Below are positions 20,801-33,131 of a DNA stretch of 64,000 bases, one piece after another (within the stretch, counting starts at the first letter, position 1; each line of letters begins with the position of its first letter). A program made the position numbers and the translations under genes. Under the pieces are notes generated by a model. It was not told where the DNA came from. It made no database searches and saw only the letters and a program-made list of their open reading frames with translations. Source of the DNA: Triglochin maritima (lineage: Eukaryota; Streptophyta; Magnoliopsida; Alismatales; Juncaginaceae); the NCBI GenBank assembly GCA_963682175.1, contig OY821792.1:30812652-30876651 (forward strand), given 5' to 3'.

Positions 20801-22262
20801 CAGCAGATACAATAATGCGACCCCCTCTGCTTCTGATCCCTCTAATCAGAATATCAGGCAAACCCTTCCTCGGGATCAAAATCTTCTTCTCACGGCACAA
20901 GACTCGAACATCATATTGGGACAGCCAATCCATCCCAAGTATGACATCAAAGTCCTCCATCGGTAGCAAGACCAGGTCTGCCGGAAACTCCTGATCTCCC
21001 GAAACAACCGTGGCACCGGGGACAAATCTCCCCACAGTGCCCACCAGACCCAGGGGTGTGCTGACTTCCAAAGTGGCAGTCAACATCGCAAGGGTACAGC
21101 CCAACACTCCCGCAAATCGCTCTGAGATGAACGAGTGTGTCGCGCCACAATCAAATAACACCCTAGCTACTGAACCTGCGACAAGAAGTGTACCTTCCAC
21201 GACAGCGCCTCCATCCCGAGCCTCCTCTGCCTGGATGGTGAAAACTCTGCCAGTGCGCTGCCCCTGCTGAGGTCTGAAAGGTGGTCTACCTCCGCCTCCT
21301 CCTCTGCCTGGTGCGGGTAAGCCCAGTGGTCTACTCGGTCCAGCTCCTCGGCTCGGACAGCTCCTAATAAAGTGACCCAGCTGGCCACAACCATGACATG
21401 CTCCGGGGGTGAAACACGGCCCGGAGTGAAACCTCCCACAAGTACCACAAGGCTCTGGTCGTGGTACTGCAACTCCTGCTCCCTCGAATCGGGGCCTCTT
21501 GCCCGGATTCCCTCCAGTCTGACCTCCTGGCCTCCCAGAGAACCTACCTGATGGCCTCCTCTCATCCTGGTAGTTCTCCCTGTAGTCACGATCAAGAACA
21601 GAGGCACTCTTCACTGCATCGGCCAATGTGCTCGGCATGTGTGTCAGCACCTTCGTCCTCAACTGCTTCCGGAGCCCCCGGACGAACTTCCCAGCCCTCT
21701 GCTCCTGTGTAACATACATCTCGGGACAGTAACGCTCAAGGGCGTTGAACTTCCCGATGTAGCCTGCTAGGGTCATGTCTCCCTGCTGAAGACTCAGAAA
21801 CTCCTCCCTCTTCTGATCCTGGACATGCTGCGGAAAATACTGCTCGTTGAACTCGCCAACGAACTCCTCCCAGGCTATATCATCTCTGTCCGCAAACACC
21901 ACTGCAGATGTGGACCTCCACCAGTTGGACGCAGCACCGCCCAAAACATAAGTAGCCAGGCCCACTCTCGCCTCTGGAGGACAACCAATAGCACTGAAGA
22001 TCTTCTGCATCGTGAAGATCCACTCCTCCGCAGCCTCTGCGTCGTACTGCCCCAGAAAGGTAGGCGGATGCTGGCGCATAAACCGGTCATGCATAGCGCC
22101 AGTCCCCGTCTGCCCAGTCTGTGCCGTCTGCTGCTGTAGCATCTCTGTCAGACGTCCGACCGTATCGAACAACGTCCGACGCTCATCCTCCCAAGCCTCA
22201 TCCCTCGCAGTCTCACTCTCACCGCGAGTATGGGCAACCGCCTTCCCCCGTCTAGGAGGCAT
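17820..22262 (-). CDS. Gypsy/Tekay gag-pol polyprotein with chromodomain
   Basis: The frame is open from 22307 (1495 codons). MPPRRGKAV at 22262 is the likelier start and gives 1480 aa. Positions below count from 22307. Gag domain about 60-240; zinc knuckle [15 protein letters not shown] about 300; aspartic protease [11 protein letters not shown] about 381 (Cys at the usual Ser/Thr position, a variant seen in plant Gypsy elements); reverse transcriptase about 590-760 with FVDDILIYS about 719; RNase H starting [11 protein letters not shown] about 866; integrase HHCC finger about 1085-1125, then catalytic core with [21 protein letters not shown] and [19 protein letters not shown]; chromodomain in the last 65 residues ([20 protein letters not shown]). 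No stop or frameshift was seen, so the element looks coding-competent. The polyprotein performs capsid formation, reverse transcription and integration, probably with chromatin-targeted insertion through the chromodomain. Confidence 0.95.
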   Translation of the reverse strand: MPPRRGKAVAHTRGESETARDEAWEDERRTLFDTVGRLTEMLQQQTAQTGQTGTGAMHDRFMRQHPPTFLGQYDAEAAEEWIFTMQKIFSAIGCPPEARVGLATYVLGGAASNWWRSTSAVVFADRDDIAWEEFVGEFNEQYFPQHVQDQKREEFLSLQQGDMTLAGYIGKFNALERYCPEMYVTQEQRAGKFVRGLRKQLRTKVLTHMPSTLADAVKSASVLDRDYRENYQDERRPSGRFSGRPGGQTGGNPGKRPRFEGAGVAVPRPEPCGTCGRFHSGPCFTPGACHGCGQLGHFIRSCPSRGAGPSRPLGLPAPGRGGGGGRPPFRPQQGQRTGRVFTIQAEEARDGGAVVEGTLLVAGSVARVLFDCGATHSFISERFAGVLGCTLAMLTATLEVSTPLGLVGTVGRFVPGATVVSGDQEFPADLVLLPMEDFDVILGMDWLSQYDVRVLCREKKILIPRKGLPDILIRGIRSRGGRIIVSAVRAQRLLQQGCAAFLATLVVAEAESQRLEDIEVVQEFADVFPAEIPGLPPHRELEFGIELVAGTTPQSKAPYRMAPAELTELKKQLQELMDSGFIRPSVSPWGAPVLFVKKKDGSLRMCIDYRMLNQVTVKNRYPLPRIEDLFDQLQSAKVFSKIDLRSGYHQLRIRDEDIQKTAFRTRYGHYEFLVMPFGLTNAPAAFMDLMHRTFRQYIDIFVIVFVDDILIYSSDMEQHREHLRIVLSILRAQQLYAKFSKCEFWLDRVAFLGHIVSAEGISVDPAKVEAVTQWRTPTSVTEIRSFVGLAGYYRRFIKDFSRLAAPLTALTQKGVTFVWSQKCEDSFQELKRLLTTAPVLSLPSGTGGFVIYSDASGVGLGCVLMQHGRVIAYASRQLKVHERNYPTHDLELAAVVHALKTWRHYLYGEQFEVFTDHQSLKYLFSQKELNMRQRRWLEFIKDYDFTISYHPGKANTVADALSRKVEVSVAGLCIQEWRLLESLAKWRPFADSSEGAVIAGLRVEPQTISAVIRAQTTDEELSSLLQLAARDGSDFRVGVDGGLRFRDRIWVPKTEDLRHDIMEEAHRSRYSIHPGSTKMYKDLQRNFWWRGMKKDVADFVSRCLVCQQVKIEHQRPAGQMQRIELPEWKWEHVTMDFVTGLPKTRRFHDAIWVIVDRLTKSAHFLAIKTTLALEGLAKLYIEEIVRLHGVPVSIISDRDPRFTSRFWESLHRALGTRLKFSTAFHPQTDGQSERTIQTLEDMLRACTLDWAGHWDEHLPLIEFAYNNSYHSSIGMAPYEALYGRPCRSPVCWSDVGERQLVGPDIIQLYSEKVDVIRRRLATAQSRQKSYADTRRRELTFEVGDHVFLKISPSRGVMRFGKKGKLSPRYVGPFEILDRVGEVAYRIALPPQFAGLHNVFHVSMLRKYVADPAHVIEISVPEIQQDLSLDERPVEIVDQMVHQLRRRAIPMVKVRWQHHTDREATWEIEEDVRKQYPELFR

Positions 22263-22370
22263 CTGCCAAAGGAAACAAGACAATATCAATATAATCTGTG
22301 CATGCATGATCCTCTAGACCTAACTCCTAACTCAAAGGTGGTTTCTTTGGACAAGTACGCCGAGATCAAC

Positions 22371-22382
22371 GCTCTGATACCA
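22371..22382 (-). other. Primer-binding site of the Tekay element
   Basis: Minus-strand TGGTATCAGAGC starts three bases inside the 5' LTR and is complementary to the 3' end of initiator tRNA-Met. Confidence 0.85.
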
Positions 22383-22385
22383 AAT

Positions 22386-24339
22386 TGTAACGTACCCGAA
22401 AACAGCGGAAAATTTAAACAATAATAAAGACCGTCAACGGTCAACACTGGGCACGTCACGGGAAACAAACCAATATATATAATATAAATATGATCCACGT
22501 GGAAGTCAAATATACAAACTGACTGTGATTACGACAAAAGCTATACAATAAGTAATCACCTCCAAAGGAAAAGACTGACAACTACAGGATCTGATCTCGG
22601 GGGCACCGTCCTAGGTCACCACCTCAACCTCTAACCCTGCTCGCTACCTGAAATGCAAACAACAAACATGCCTGAGTTCCCTGCAGGAACCCCGTATACC
22701 AAACCTCCTAAAAATATAAAAAGGAATTAAAGACAATGTAATGCTATGCACATGATCATCCGCCTCGGGCCCACAATAATGCCCTCACCGCCTCCGCGGC
22801 ACTGAACCACTCCTGCCACTAGGGTCAAGTCAGTCCACCGCTGTCTCACAAGGGTCAGTCGATACCACTGCTCCCCAAAAAGTGCAGGAAGGAACCCCTG
22901 GTACACGCCGCACCCAAGGAGCGAATCAGCCCGCCGAATACACAACTCGGGTCAGACGACAGCCACTGCTCCCCCAAGAGTCGCCTAGCGCGCACCCTGC
23001 CGGAACATCCTCGGCCTACCGCTAAACCCTCGCAAACTGCCCAAGGTTTACGGTACACATCCCTCACACCCCGCTCGGTAAGAGAGGAAAAAGTACAACA
23101 ATAATACGCCTTCGTCGAAGGTGAAATCCGTAGCTCTCAAAGCCGGTAATCAACCGTCGCCTCGGAGCCGGTAGTCGACCTGACATCGACGGATCGCGTG
23201 TGGATAAATCCACCAACCTGCGGCAGATCGGTCGACCGCTACAAGCACACCGGTCGACCGGTCCCCCACACAGTACACAGTACTGTACAAACAAATCTAC
23301 CGGTCGAACCATGCCAACCGAATTACCGACCAATCGGTCGAACAAAAGTCATCTAGCGGTCGACCGTTTGGAAGGTCTACGCTATACAATTTTATATAAT
23401 ATATATATCCGACCGGTCGAACCAAGGGGCCGTTCGACCGATAACAGGACTTTCAATATTTTGCCCAAGTCTCGTTCGGTCGACCGGAACTGAAATACAG
23501 TTCGACCGAATCAACACAAGCACTCTACCGCTTAATTAAATGCTCAGTCGGTCGACCGAGAGTTAAAGAGCGGTCGACCGTTTTGATGGTCAAAGCTCCC
23601 AACCGACTTAGCATCGAATGGATCGGTCGAACAAGGTTAAGGACGTTCGACCGTTTAATAAGTCAAAATCCCTAACCGACCCATTCTCATCGTTATTCGG
23701 TCGACCGACTAAGTGGTCCCGTTCGACCGATAACAGTATATCCCCTTTTTCCCGCACAAATCTGGCATAACGGTCGACCGTCTAACGACATCGTTCGACC
23801 GTTCGCGGGTAAACAACAATATAATAATAGGATCGGTCGACTGCCCACAGGCACCGGTCGACCGATCGTCGTCTTCAACCTCTGAATTGGTTGAATTCCG
23901 ACGGGAAATTCGACACCAACGTCGATCCCCAACACTCACAAGGCTTATGTGAGTTATATTGAAGATTTGGCATACCTTTTTTGACGGTTGAAGAAGCCTC
24001 CCGAGCTTCCTTCAACACTCCTTCTCTTCTTCTTCTTCTTCCTCTTCTTTACTTCTTCTTTCCTCCTCCTTCTGCTCCGAAAGCCTCTCTCTCTCACTCT
24101 CTGTTAGATGAAATTGATGAAGAAACGTTTTAAGTGAATTCTTATCTAACTATATATATATCTCCTTTAATTATCCACCTTCAAATCTACCAATCAAAAT
24201 AACCCATCTTATTTCACAACTATCCTACACGTTACACTTCATCTCCTCCTTCCAACACCTCCTACTCTCCATGCATGCATTAATTAGGTTAAGTAAGTTT
24301 AGTTTAATTTAATTAAGATGTTTAGTTTAGGTTATTACA
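22386..24339 (-). repeat. 5' LTR of the Tekay element (1954 bp)
   Basis: Same length as the other LTR, with one base difference seen by eye (23404 T). Transcription reads leftwards from here; an AT-rich TATATATATAG stretch at about 24150-24163 (minus strand) could be the TATA box, but this is not certain. Confidence 0.95.
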
Positions 24340-24344
24340 ATAAG

Positions 24345-25029
24345 TGTCATGGACATATTAGTCCAGATAGTTGGTAACAAAATGGTTTGTTTGACTTATG
24401 GTTTACAACCCAAACAGTTTGGTAATTGCATAGCACAAAAGTAGATCAACCCGCAAAGGAACAGAGATGGATAAAGTCACGATTCGGTACAACATCGGCC
24501 CAAATGCTCCTCATGTAGCTGCCGCCTCAGGGACGAAGTTCAGCCCCTGGTGGTGGTGGTGGAGGTTGGGTCCCACTGATGGGATTATCGAACATGTCGG
24601 AATTTAATCATTCCGTCTTCCAACACCACATCTTTGGAATTGGATGGAAAATCAAATCTCAAATAAATAATACGTGTCAACACGTCCGAATCCGCTCTGT
24701 TTGCAACCGAAGGGCCTGTCGGTCATTGTCCACCGTATTCGTAGAATCTAATGGAATCTCATGGTGTCGTTTTCCATTCTGCCCAAACATCCGACAAAGA
24801 AATTTGGTCTCACACCCTCCCAAGCTCTTTGACCAGGATTAGACATGATTTGCCTACACCATACTATTTTTTAATACGTGTGTTCCAACCGATCCTCTTT
24901 TCAGAAACTGATTCAAATGTTTTTTTTTTTGTATAACAAGTTAAATAGTATTAGATAAAATCTTTGTTGTGAATTCCACAATAAACACTCAAAAAGTACA
25001 AGCCTCAAGTGCAATAGAGTCTGATAAGG
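24345..25029. other. Upstream region of the PHP-domain gene
   Basis: About 690 bp between the Tekay target duplication and the proposed start codon. It contains a GGT repeat (24549-24566) and a T run (24920-24931). It probably holds promoter and 5' UTR, but I see no clear TATA box. Confidence 0.4.
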
Positions 25030-28000
25030 ATGCAAAGAAAAAAGCACAAATCCAAGAAGAAGAAGAAGAAGAAGAGGAAGAGGAAGAGGAAGAGGAAGAG
25101 GAGGAGCAGGAAAAGGATCACCCCAGAGCAGATCCTGGCGTCGAAGGAAATCCACAACTGGGCCTTCCCGGAGTCCAACCCTTACGACCACGACCACAAC
25201 CACGAAGCTCCCCTCCCCAATGTGCTCTTCGAACTCCACTCCCACTCCACCTGTAGCGACGGCTTCCTCTCCCCCTCCGCTCTCATCGAGAGGGCCCACG
25301 CCCGAGGGGTGAGTCTCGTTTAACTTCTTTTTTTCTCTTTTTCTTTTTCCGTGGTTGCTTGTTTTAAAATATTTGTTAGTGATGGAGTCCGGATGGGATA
25401 CTTATCGTGTGTGGGTCTTCTTCTCCAACCAACGTGAGAATACTCTAGTTTTTGGTTCGAACTTGACGTCTTTTCTATTCTCATTCTGTCATTCATTAGT
25501 ATTTATACAGCAACGAAGGTTGAAGAAGATGGAAATTTTACAAAAACTAATGCAGAACCACGTAAGAGAAATGCAATACTAAAATTGCAAAAGGCCCCTT
25601 CCAAATTCTTTGTGATCTATACTATATCGGTTAGAAACTTAGAATTAGTGTTTAAGGAAGAAGTTTAGTTTGGGTGTGATTCACTTGAGGGAAGTGAAGG
25701 AACTTTGACTTCCCGGAACTTTGGATTGGAAGTAACGTATTCATAAAGCATTAGAAGTCTTAGAATTGGAATTTCGGAATTTCATTAAGTTTTTTGCAAA
25801 CCAATCACTAGAATTCATTTTGAAAGTTCACTTCTCCTACTTACATGTCATTTTTCGGCTAACCAATCACAATAATCTAGTTCAATTCCTGGTGATCGAT
25901 AGATATGTGTGTTTAGGATTGGTTTGTAAAAGAATTTAAATAACTGGGGAACATGATTTCTGGGGTGACTTCAAGACGATTGATTTGTAAAGTTTTTTTT
26001 TCAAAAAAAACTTAGATTGTGTTTCACATTTTCACTTTGAAACCATGGTAAATCAATGAACGGAGTTTTTCCCCATCACTTCATGCACATCAATCACACC
26101 CTTATGCTAAGTAGATTGAAGTCGTCCAAATTTGTGTCATGACGGGAAAAAATTGACTTCTTTTCGCTTCAAATTAGTGGAAATGGCATACCTAATTTAA
26201 GGTATAATTTTGTAAGTTATGGTATTCCAATTTCAAAACTTTTTGAGTTTTCGTGTAAATCATTTAGAAGTGTTATCCCAATTTTAATTCCTACTTTATT
26301 TTTATTTTGCAGTTTAGGTTGGTTAGTTGCTTATTTTATTGAAATTGTATTGGAGGTAGCATAGTTTCATGTTGCTTGACGTGAAACTTCGATAACATCT
26401 CTATGAGAGATTTATGACTAGTATCATACATCTAGTGGTCTGAGTTTCAAAGAGGTGGTGGAACAAGCAAACAGCCATATGTAGCCAAGTTTGTTAATTG
26501 GTTTGGTACTGAATTTTTTTGTACCACACAGGTGATGTAAAGACCCTAACTTTGGTTAGGGATTAATGGCGATTAGGTTGCTAATTGGAGAGGCTTTGCA
26601 TGAGAGTTGGGGGAAGGAATAGTGGAGGCATGGGTGAACAGTGGCAGCTGGGTGTAGGTGCGGCTGAGGTGATTGATGGGTGGCTTGGTTGGTTTAAGAG
26701 GAAACCAACTTCTTCTTCTTCTTCTCCAAACCTTTCTCCTCTCCACCCATCTCTTCCTCTCCTCCAAGATCTTTGTGCTCCGGTGGTGAGGGTTGCAGAG
26801 GAAGGCACGCGAGGCAAGGACGCGGCGGGAAGAAGGAGCAAGGAGGTGCGTGCTGTGTGGCCGGAGTTGGTCGTGGAGCTCCGGAGTTCTTCAGTGGAGT
26901 CGTCGTTCTTGCGAAGAGAGGTATGCCAAGTTCTTGCATTAGAGGCTTTATTGCTCACCCAAGTTGGGGTGGGGTTGTGGTCGGGCGCGGGAGGTCGGAG
27001 ACCTCGCCGACGACGATGAAACGACGTAAAATCCTTGGCTGGCGCAAGGTTGATGTCGACCAACGGTCGACCGGTCTCCTTCGGGCGGTCAACCGGTTTA
27101 GTGTTTTTCCTGACTTTAACCAACACCGGTCGAACGATGCATGTGTCGCGGTCGACCAGTCGTGCTTGTGCTGGTGGGTAGGGGTTTGTTTGGGAGTTTT
27201 CGGTCGACTGGGACCCTTGAGCCGTTCGACTGTTGCTTCGTATTTCGCTTGGACCAGACGTTGATCATCCAAACGGTCGACCGTTCTTGACATTTGGTCC
27301 GACCGGAACTTAAGTGAACTTAAGTATATTGTATGTTGTTTGACCGATAGTTGTGTCTTGTTTGACCGGTAGATGACATAGACTATTAGGTTGACCCTGG
27401 TAGGTTTCGGTCGACCGGGACCCCTGAGTCAGTCGACCGAATAGACTTGTGTGATTTTGACCAGACTCCAGATTTTGACCACGTTCGCTCGACCGGTTTT
27501 AGACCTTTGTTCGACCGTTGGGGATTTAGTTTTGAGCACAGAGTTCGACCATTGTAGGCATTCGGTCGACCGATTTCTTTGCGGAAGCGGTCGACCGGTA
27601 TACATTTTTCGGTCGACCGTTTGAGCCCAGAACTGAATCGTGTCCTCGCTTGGAGCGTGAGCCGGGAGGTGACGGTGAGTATGTTGCCCGTGCCTACCTA
27701 GGAACCGCCGTGTGGAAGAGTGAGGTTACTTGGGACGTGTCGCCTCTACATTATAAAGGGTGACGTAGTTTATGATTTGACTCGTGTTAGAGTAGCAGCC
27801 TGAGGGATTGTGGATCTCATTGCTTCAGCGGGCACGCAACTGTCGTTGGGTGAAGTGACTACCGGCCTGGATGGCTACGGAGACTGTTACCCTGCTTTTA
27901 TAGCGGCGGAGTTGGTGTCTGTACGTGGAGCTCGACGACCCCGCAAACTTCGGTTCGGATCTGTCGATTGTTTGGCCTTTGTGTGGCGGATATGTTCGAC

Positions 28001-31000
28001 TGACCTTGATGGCAGTGATTGCACGTGTTCGTGTGGCCTGTGTGGCGACAGGGAGGATTACGCGTGACCTTTGTGATTGCGGCGATGGACTGCCGATGAT
28101 GTGTTCCGGCAGGTAGCTCGATTGGGCACCTATCGAGTGAGATACCGTGCGGTCTGTGTGGCGCCGGTGATGGACCGACCTGAGTGACGACTCTGTTGGT
28201 GTGGTGGTGGACCACGATGTTTTCAGATCTGATTCTACCAGCGCGGAAGTGCGAACGCCTCCTCACCGATCCCTTGACTTGTGTTGTAGCGTGTGGGGAT
28301 GTGTTGCGTATTGTCCGCTAGACCGTATGTGCCTACGATAAGTCTCTACGGAGACCCGATGTTTGGACCGTGCGGTCTGTGTGGCGGTGGCGATGCTGTG
28401 GACTGTGTGACATGTGTGGTACCGGTGGTTGTGGACCGTACGACCTGTGTGGCGACGGCGATGTTGCGGACCGTTGGGCCTGTGTGGCAGCGGTGGCGGT
28501 TGTAGACCGTGGGGCTTGTGTGGCAGCGGGAACGATTGCAGGACGGATGTCCGGTTTTGCCATTGTGGGAATGTTGTTTTCTGCTTTGTATTTCATGTCA
28601 TGCTATACTAGTATGATATGACATATATGTGAGCTTGTCATACGGGGTTTCCTTATGGAAACTCAGGCATTGTTATGATTATTTTCAATACCGCGTTAGG
28701 TTCCGGCGGGTGGTGACCGAGGGAGAATGCACTTTGGGACTGGATCTTGTTGTCTACCTATTTTAGGTTGTCGTGATTACGTGTATTATGTATTTCGTAT
28801 TCTGATGTAATCACTCTTTTGACAAACTCTTATGTAATATGGTGCACCAGATATATTTGGGTATTTTTTTCGAGTAATGTCCCTACTCTTGATGGTTTTT
28901 ATCCTTGTGTTTCCTTGATATTAAAAGTTTAAAATTTCCGTTGTATGGGGATGTTACAGGTGATGTTGATATGTGTTTGTATCATAAACTTTCTTTCATA
29001 TATTTGATGGTTTATACATGCATTATGTGTATGGTATGGACTTTATTGGGTTGCACTATTTCTTAATTCGGCAATGATCAAGTTTGCATATTGGAATCTG
29101 TTTGAGATGAATTTAGAATGTGTTAGCTTATCAAATGTACATCTAATTGAGGGTCCGTTTGGCTATGTGGGTTCATGGATCCTTGGTCCTTCAGAATGCA
29201 ACTTCTCTTATACGTATCCCATTTGCAAAGTAGCAAGGGGACAAGGGTTGGGGATTGGCTTTTCTCATAGCAGAGTTGGAGAACTACTGTTGCCTAAGAA
29301 TGGAGGCTGAGGTGTTAAACCTTAAGCGAGGAGGCGTTGGAATCAACTAAGCGTGAAGGACAAATTGGATGAAACATCGCTGCCATAATCTGCAGTTGTC
29401 AAATACGAGATATCGAGGAAAGAGGCTATTATTTGGGAATTCAGAGCATTTGGGACTCTAGGAATTTGTTTTGCGAGAAGTTAGATCTCAAAGTAAAAGA
29501 TGACCTAAGCATGTATTAGTCTGCTGATACCTGTATTACTGCATGATTTTCAGTTTGAGAGTTAAAAAGCAAGGCAGGTTATATTTTAATCGTCACTTAG
29601 AAGAATAGATGTTCTCACAACATGTCAATTTCCAAATGAAATTTGAGAAAATATGTCATACTCCCATATGCTCATGTCTCTTGCACTATATAAATTTTAA
29701 TAGTGAAACATCATTACTATTGAAAATAAGTATCTTTTCTGTTAGTGATCAAGCAATTTGAAGATTATAATTTTGAAATCACCATGACTTCAGAACAGGT
29801 AAATGTACTTGCTTTAACAGATCATGATACGATGGCTGGCGTACCAGAAGCTGTAGAAGCAGCACAAAAATTTGGCCTCAGAATAATTCCAGGAGTTGAA
29901 ATAAGTACAATATTCCATCCAAGGTACACCTACATCAGAATAATTCTCATCTCCTTACGTTTTCTTTAACTAGTTGGTTTTGCATGTACACGTTTGGCAG
30001 GGAAGGGTCTGGTTATGAGGAACCTGTACATATTTTGGCGTACTATAGTAGCTTTGGGCCTTCCAATTACGAGAAACTAGAGTTGTTCTTGTCCAATATT
30101 AGAGAGGGACGTTATCATCGTGCCAAGAATATGCTTATTAAGCTAAACAAACTTAAGATGCCCCTGAAATGGGAGCTGGTTGCTAAGATGGTAGGGGATG
30201 GTGTGGCCCCTGGGAGACTACATGTTGCTGGAGCCATGGTTGAAGCCGGCCACGTACAAAATTTGAAAGAAGCATTTAGCCGTTACCTATATGATGGGGG
30301 GCCTGCTTACGATATGTATGGATGAAAAAAAAGTTGGCTTCACTTTGAATTATAATATGGTATTTTACCTCTGATCGAATGGTGTTCTTTCTTGAGCAGA
30401 GGAAGTGAACCACCTGCTGAAGATGCCATAAGATTGATCTGTGATACTGGTAGTGTGGCAGTTTTGGCTCATCCATGGTCACTAAAAAATTCAGTTGCGA
30501 TTATCAGCTCCCTGAAAAATGTTGGTCTTCATGCTGTGGAGGCTTATAGAAGTGATGGAAAACTCTCTGGTATTCCTTGTCATCCTTGATATATTTCCAT
30601 TGTCTTTAGACTTCAAATCTTTGTCGGTTATTACTCCTCATACTTGCAGATAATCTGATAATTGTGTATTTTATGCAGCTTGGAGGAACAGATCTATGTG
30701 ATACCTATGAGCTTCTGAAGCTTGGAGGAACAGATTACCATGGTAGAGGTGGACCTGAAGAATATGATATTGGTAGTGTGAGCCTTCCTATCCTTGCGGT
30801 GCACGAGTTTTTGACGTTCAGGAGACCAATTTGGAGCAACGCAATCAAGGATATAATTGCAGAGTTGACTAATGAGTCTAGTGATAGAAACCTTGCAATG
30901 ATCACGAGGTTTTGGAAGAGGAAAGACATAAAGTCTGCATCCTTAGAGTGCATCACCAACATCGTGGATTCATGTCTATTGTCATGGTTGACAAATGAAG

Positions 31001-31092
31001 AAAAGAAAACCTTTCAATTAGTATCCCTCCAGTCAAAATTTTCAAATATGTCCGTGTTCAAGGACTACCATGAGCTTGTTCCAAGTCGCTAA
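25030..31092 (+). CDS. PHP-domain phosphoesterase (polymerase/histidinol phosphatase-like)
   Basis: Five exons join in phase: 25030-25308, 29799-29923, 30001-30315, 30400-30569 and 30686-31092, giving about 431 aa. The protein has a Lys/Arg-rich N-terminus (residues about 3-30, encoded by a GAA/GGA microsatellite, possibly nuclear targeting). The PHP metal-binding motifs follow: FELHSHSTCSDG, ALTDHDTMAGV, IIPGVEIST, VLAHPW and GGTDYHGRGG. All expected His/Asp residues are present. Related bacterial enzymes (YciV/RnaAM) are 5'-3' RNA exonucleases and 3',5'-bisphosphonucleotide phosphatases; the plant substrate is not known to me. Intron 1 is 4.5 kb because a solo LTR sits in it. The start of exon 5 is ambiguous: the natural-looking acceptor TTATGCAG at 30678 gives the wrong phase, while TTGGAG at 30685 keeps the frame. 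Confidence 0.85.
26536..28958 (+). mobile_element. Solo LTR (about 2.4 kb) in intron 1 of the PHP gene, Tekay-like
   Basis: It begins TGTAAAGACCCTAAC, ends GGGGATGTTACA and is flanked by the 5-bp duplication GGTGA (26531-26535 and 28959-28963). No internal coding region remains, so it arose by LTR-LTR recombination. Between about 27060 and 27620 it has the same paired GGTCGACCG-type palindromes as the Tekay LTR (for example TCGA at 27130/27152 and 27204/27226). It lies in the host gene's sense strand. Small frames at 26573-27293 and 27810-28621 are not considered genes. Confidence 0.85.
28964..29798 (+). other. Distal part of PHP intron 1
   Basis: Intronic sequence between the solo LTR and exon 2. 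One 78-codon open frame (29074-29310) has no motif I recognise. Confidence 0.5.
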
Positions 31093-32035
31093 TAGTTAGC
31101 CAGTTGGTAATTTACCCATTGCAACTGTTATGTTTTAACTTGTTTGCTGTCATTGCGTAAACTTATTGTTGTCTATCTAAGCACGTCGAAATAGTCGTAT
31201 GCTAATTTATCGAAGCATACCCACACGAATATTGATTACCCCGTCACTATTTGTCTAAATTTATGTCACCATGCTTATTTGATTTCTTTTTAATGAGCAA
31301 ACTCTTAGCAGGAGGGCAATGACTACTAGGATTGTAGGCTATTTTCATGGGCTCAAGTGGGCAAGACAACTTGAAGGCCTGAATCTTATCGGCTGCTAAA
31401 TCATCTTAAATTGTTTTCTTCTGATCTAATTTTTAAATCTTGCCAAGATGTTATTAACACTCCAAGCCATTTAAAGCCTTTACAAAAAAAAATTGCAGTT
31501 ACTTATTTATTCCTTGAAATATTTCTTCCTTAACCATTACAACTCTGTGTTGATTTTTCCTATGGCTAATTCTTTTTTTCTTGCTGACATTGAAGGTGAA
31601 TCAGAAAGTAAATCTACTGGCTCCTCTGTCACATGAAATTTTGCTTCAACTATCATGAAGCTCGCCATCAGTTTAGTCCATGTCTTGTTGAAGTGATGCA
31701 TTTTCAGAGGTGATGCTGAGCAACAATGGAGTCCACTGATTTATCGACTGGTGCAAAGATATTTTTCTTTCACTACTAACTGCCTTAGGCAGACTAATTT
31801 TAAAGACAACTTGATCATGTTTAAGGATAATATGCTCTTGGAACCTGTGTTGTCTGCATTGGTGTATCATGGATATGTTTTGGTCCTTTTATTCCCGACC
31901 TTAATTTAACAAGGATACTTGTTTCATATGTGATTTGGAGCAATATCATTGTGTAGCAAAAGGCAACCGGTAGATTTCTCTATCAACAATAAAAGTGAAA
32001 TATAGAGATAGGCAATGACAACCCAAGAAAGTACA
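31093..32035. other. PHP gene 3' region and intergenic DNA
   Basis: Probable 3' UTR at first, then AT-rich sequence with no gene recognised. Confidence 0.4.
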
Positions 32036-32039
32036 TGAT

Positions 32040-32290
32040 TAAAATAATTGTTGGATGATCTTCACGAACAAAATAGTGAAGCAATGCCACTTAAATCAAT
32101 GATTAGCTACGCCAAGAACCGCGCATGTGGAAGTTCATCTTCAATTTTTAAGAAATATGCTACGACAAGAGACACAGATGAGAGCTATTGTTATGCAAGA
32201 GCAAGTTGGTGATATCTTGGCTAAATGATTGGACACAATGGAATTCAAGGAGCTCCAGAGCAAGATGGAATCTTCAGCAAGGAAGAGTTC
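32040..32290 (+). pseudogene. Copia pol remnant (RNase H C-terminal end)
   Basis: Translation of about 32094-32270 gives RTAHVEVHLQFLRN and MRAIVMQEQVGDILAK, then a stop, then LDTMEFKELQSKM. This matches the end of Copia pol (normally KHIEVDxHFxRE...EQxADIxTKPL...F..LRSKLG). In-frame stops show it is dead. No LTR could be identified next to it. Confidence 0.6.
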
Positions 32291-33126
32291 TTGAGGTTTG
32301 GGTTGACAGAGAAGTATTGTGAATGCAACACCAACCAGTCAAGTCAGTCTTCTGGTATGTTTTTAGTGAGTGTTAGTATTTAGTTCTTTAACAATTTCAG
32401 TATGTGAACTACAAGTTCTGAAATGTAAAGGGAAATGTAGCATTTCTTTTGTTTTTTTCCTGTTCTGTTTGTTTCCTTCCAGAACCAGGCATGCATCAGT
32501 AATTAAGTATGTCACACGTGGTTTTCAAACTGCCACACATTATAAGCATGATGCTTGGATTCATTTTATTAAGTTAAGCAACTAGTACAGTTAGGATTTA
32601 GTGGTGGGCTAATGAGATAATGGACACCCTCCACAACAATTATTGGGAGCCAGGTCTAGTTTACCTCTATTATAGCATGATTAACACAGTGGAACATGAA
32701 AGTGATACGTTAGAATCCCCATTCAAAAGACTACATCTGCTTATCTTGATGCTGGAATCTGAACACTTTCCCCAACCACACTCCATCATTACATCAAATG
32801 GGCATTATTAACTTTAACTAACTATAATCGTCAATCAGTGCAATGGGAGAACTGATAACCCTCTGCAGTCTCCAGAAGAAGACAAAGAACAAGTCTTTGG
32901 CAATGTGGAGTTGGTCTGAGTGAGATCCAAAGTGACCAATGAAGGTCTCAGAGCAGAGACATGTCCCTTTGTTTGCCAGCAACCTGTGATCATAACCTCT
33001 TCCCAAAGGACATATCTTTTATTTTAGGTGTGTTGAGATATGTTTCGTAGGTCCCCTCCAACACACCAGTTGATATTATAGTACTTGCACCCTATTATGG
33101 TTGCCTACCATATTTTATTAGGGAGT
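32291..33126. other. Intergenic, no gene recognised
   Basis: Short open frames only (at most about 70 codons); no motif or structured repeat noticed. Confidence 0.4.
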
Positions 33127-33131
33127 ATCTC

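Larger units (their letters stand above)
15817..24339 (-). mobile_element. Complete Gypsy/Tekay-type chromovirus retrotransposon, very young
   Basis: Two 1954-bp LTRs (15817-17770 and 22386-24339) flank an internal region with a single open gag-pol on the minus strand. The 5-bp target duplication ATAAG lies at 15812-15816 and 24340-24344. A tRNA-Met primer site and a polypurine tract sit at the expected places. By eye the LTRs differ at one base (16835 C, 23404 T). That is about 0.05 percent; assuming 1.3e-8 substitutions per site per year (a grass-derived rate) it would be of order 20,000 years old. A C-terminal chromodomain and long LTRs place it in the Tekay/Del group. Total 8523 bp. Confidence 0.95.

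Noticed and set aside
17820..22307. Plus-strand open frames opposite gag-pol
   Set aside because: Antisense shadows of the 1495-codon polyprotein without independent motifs.
26573..28621. Open frames of up to 181 codons in intron 1 of the PHP gene
   Set aside because: They lie wholly in a GC-rich solo LTR and overlap on both strands; no family motif seen.
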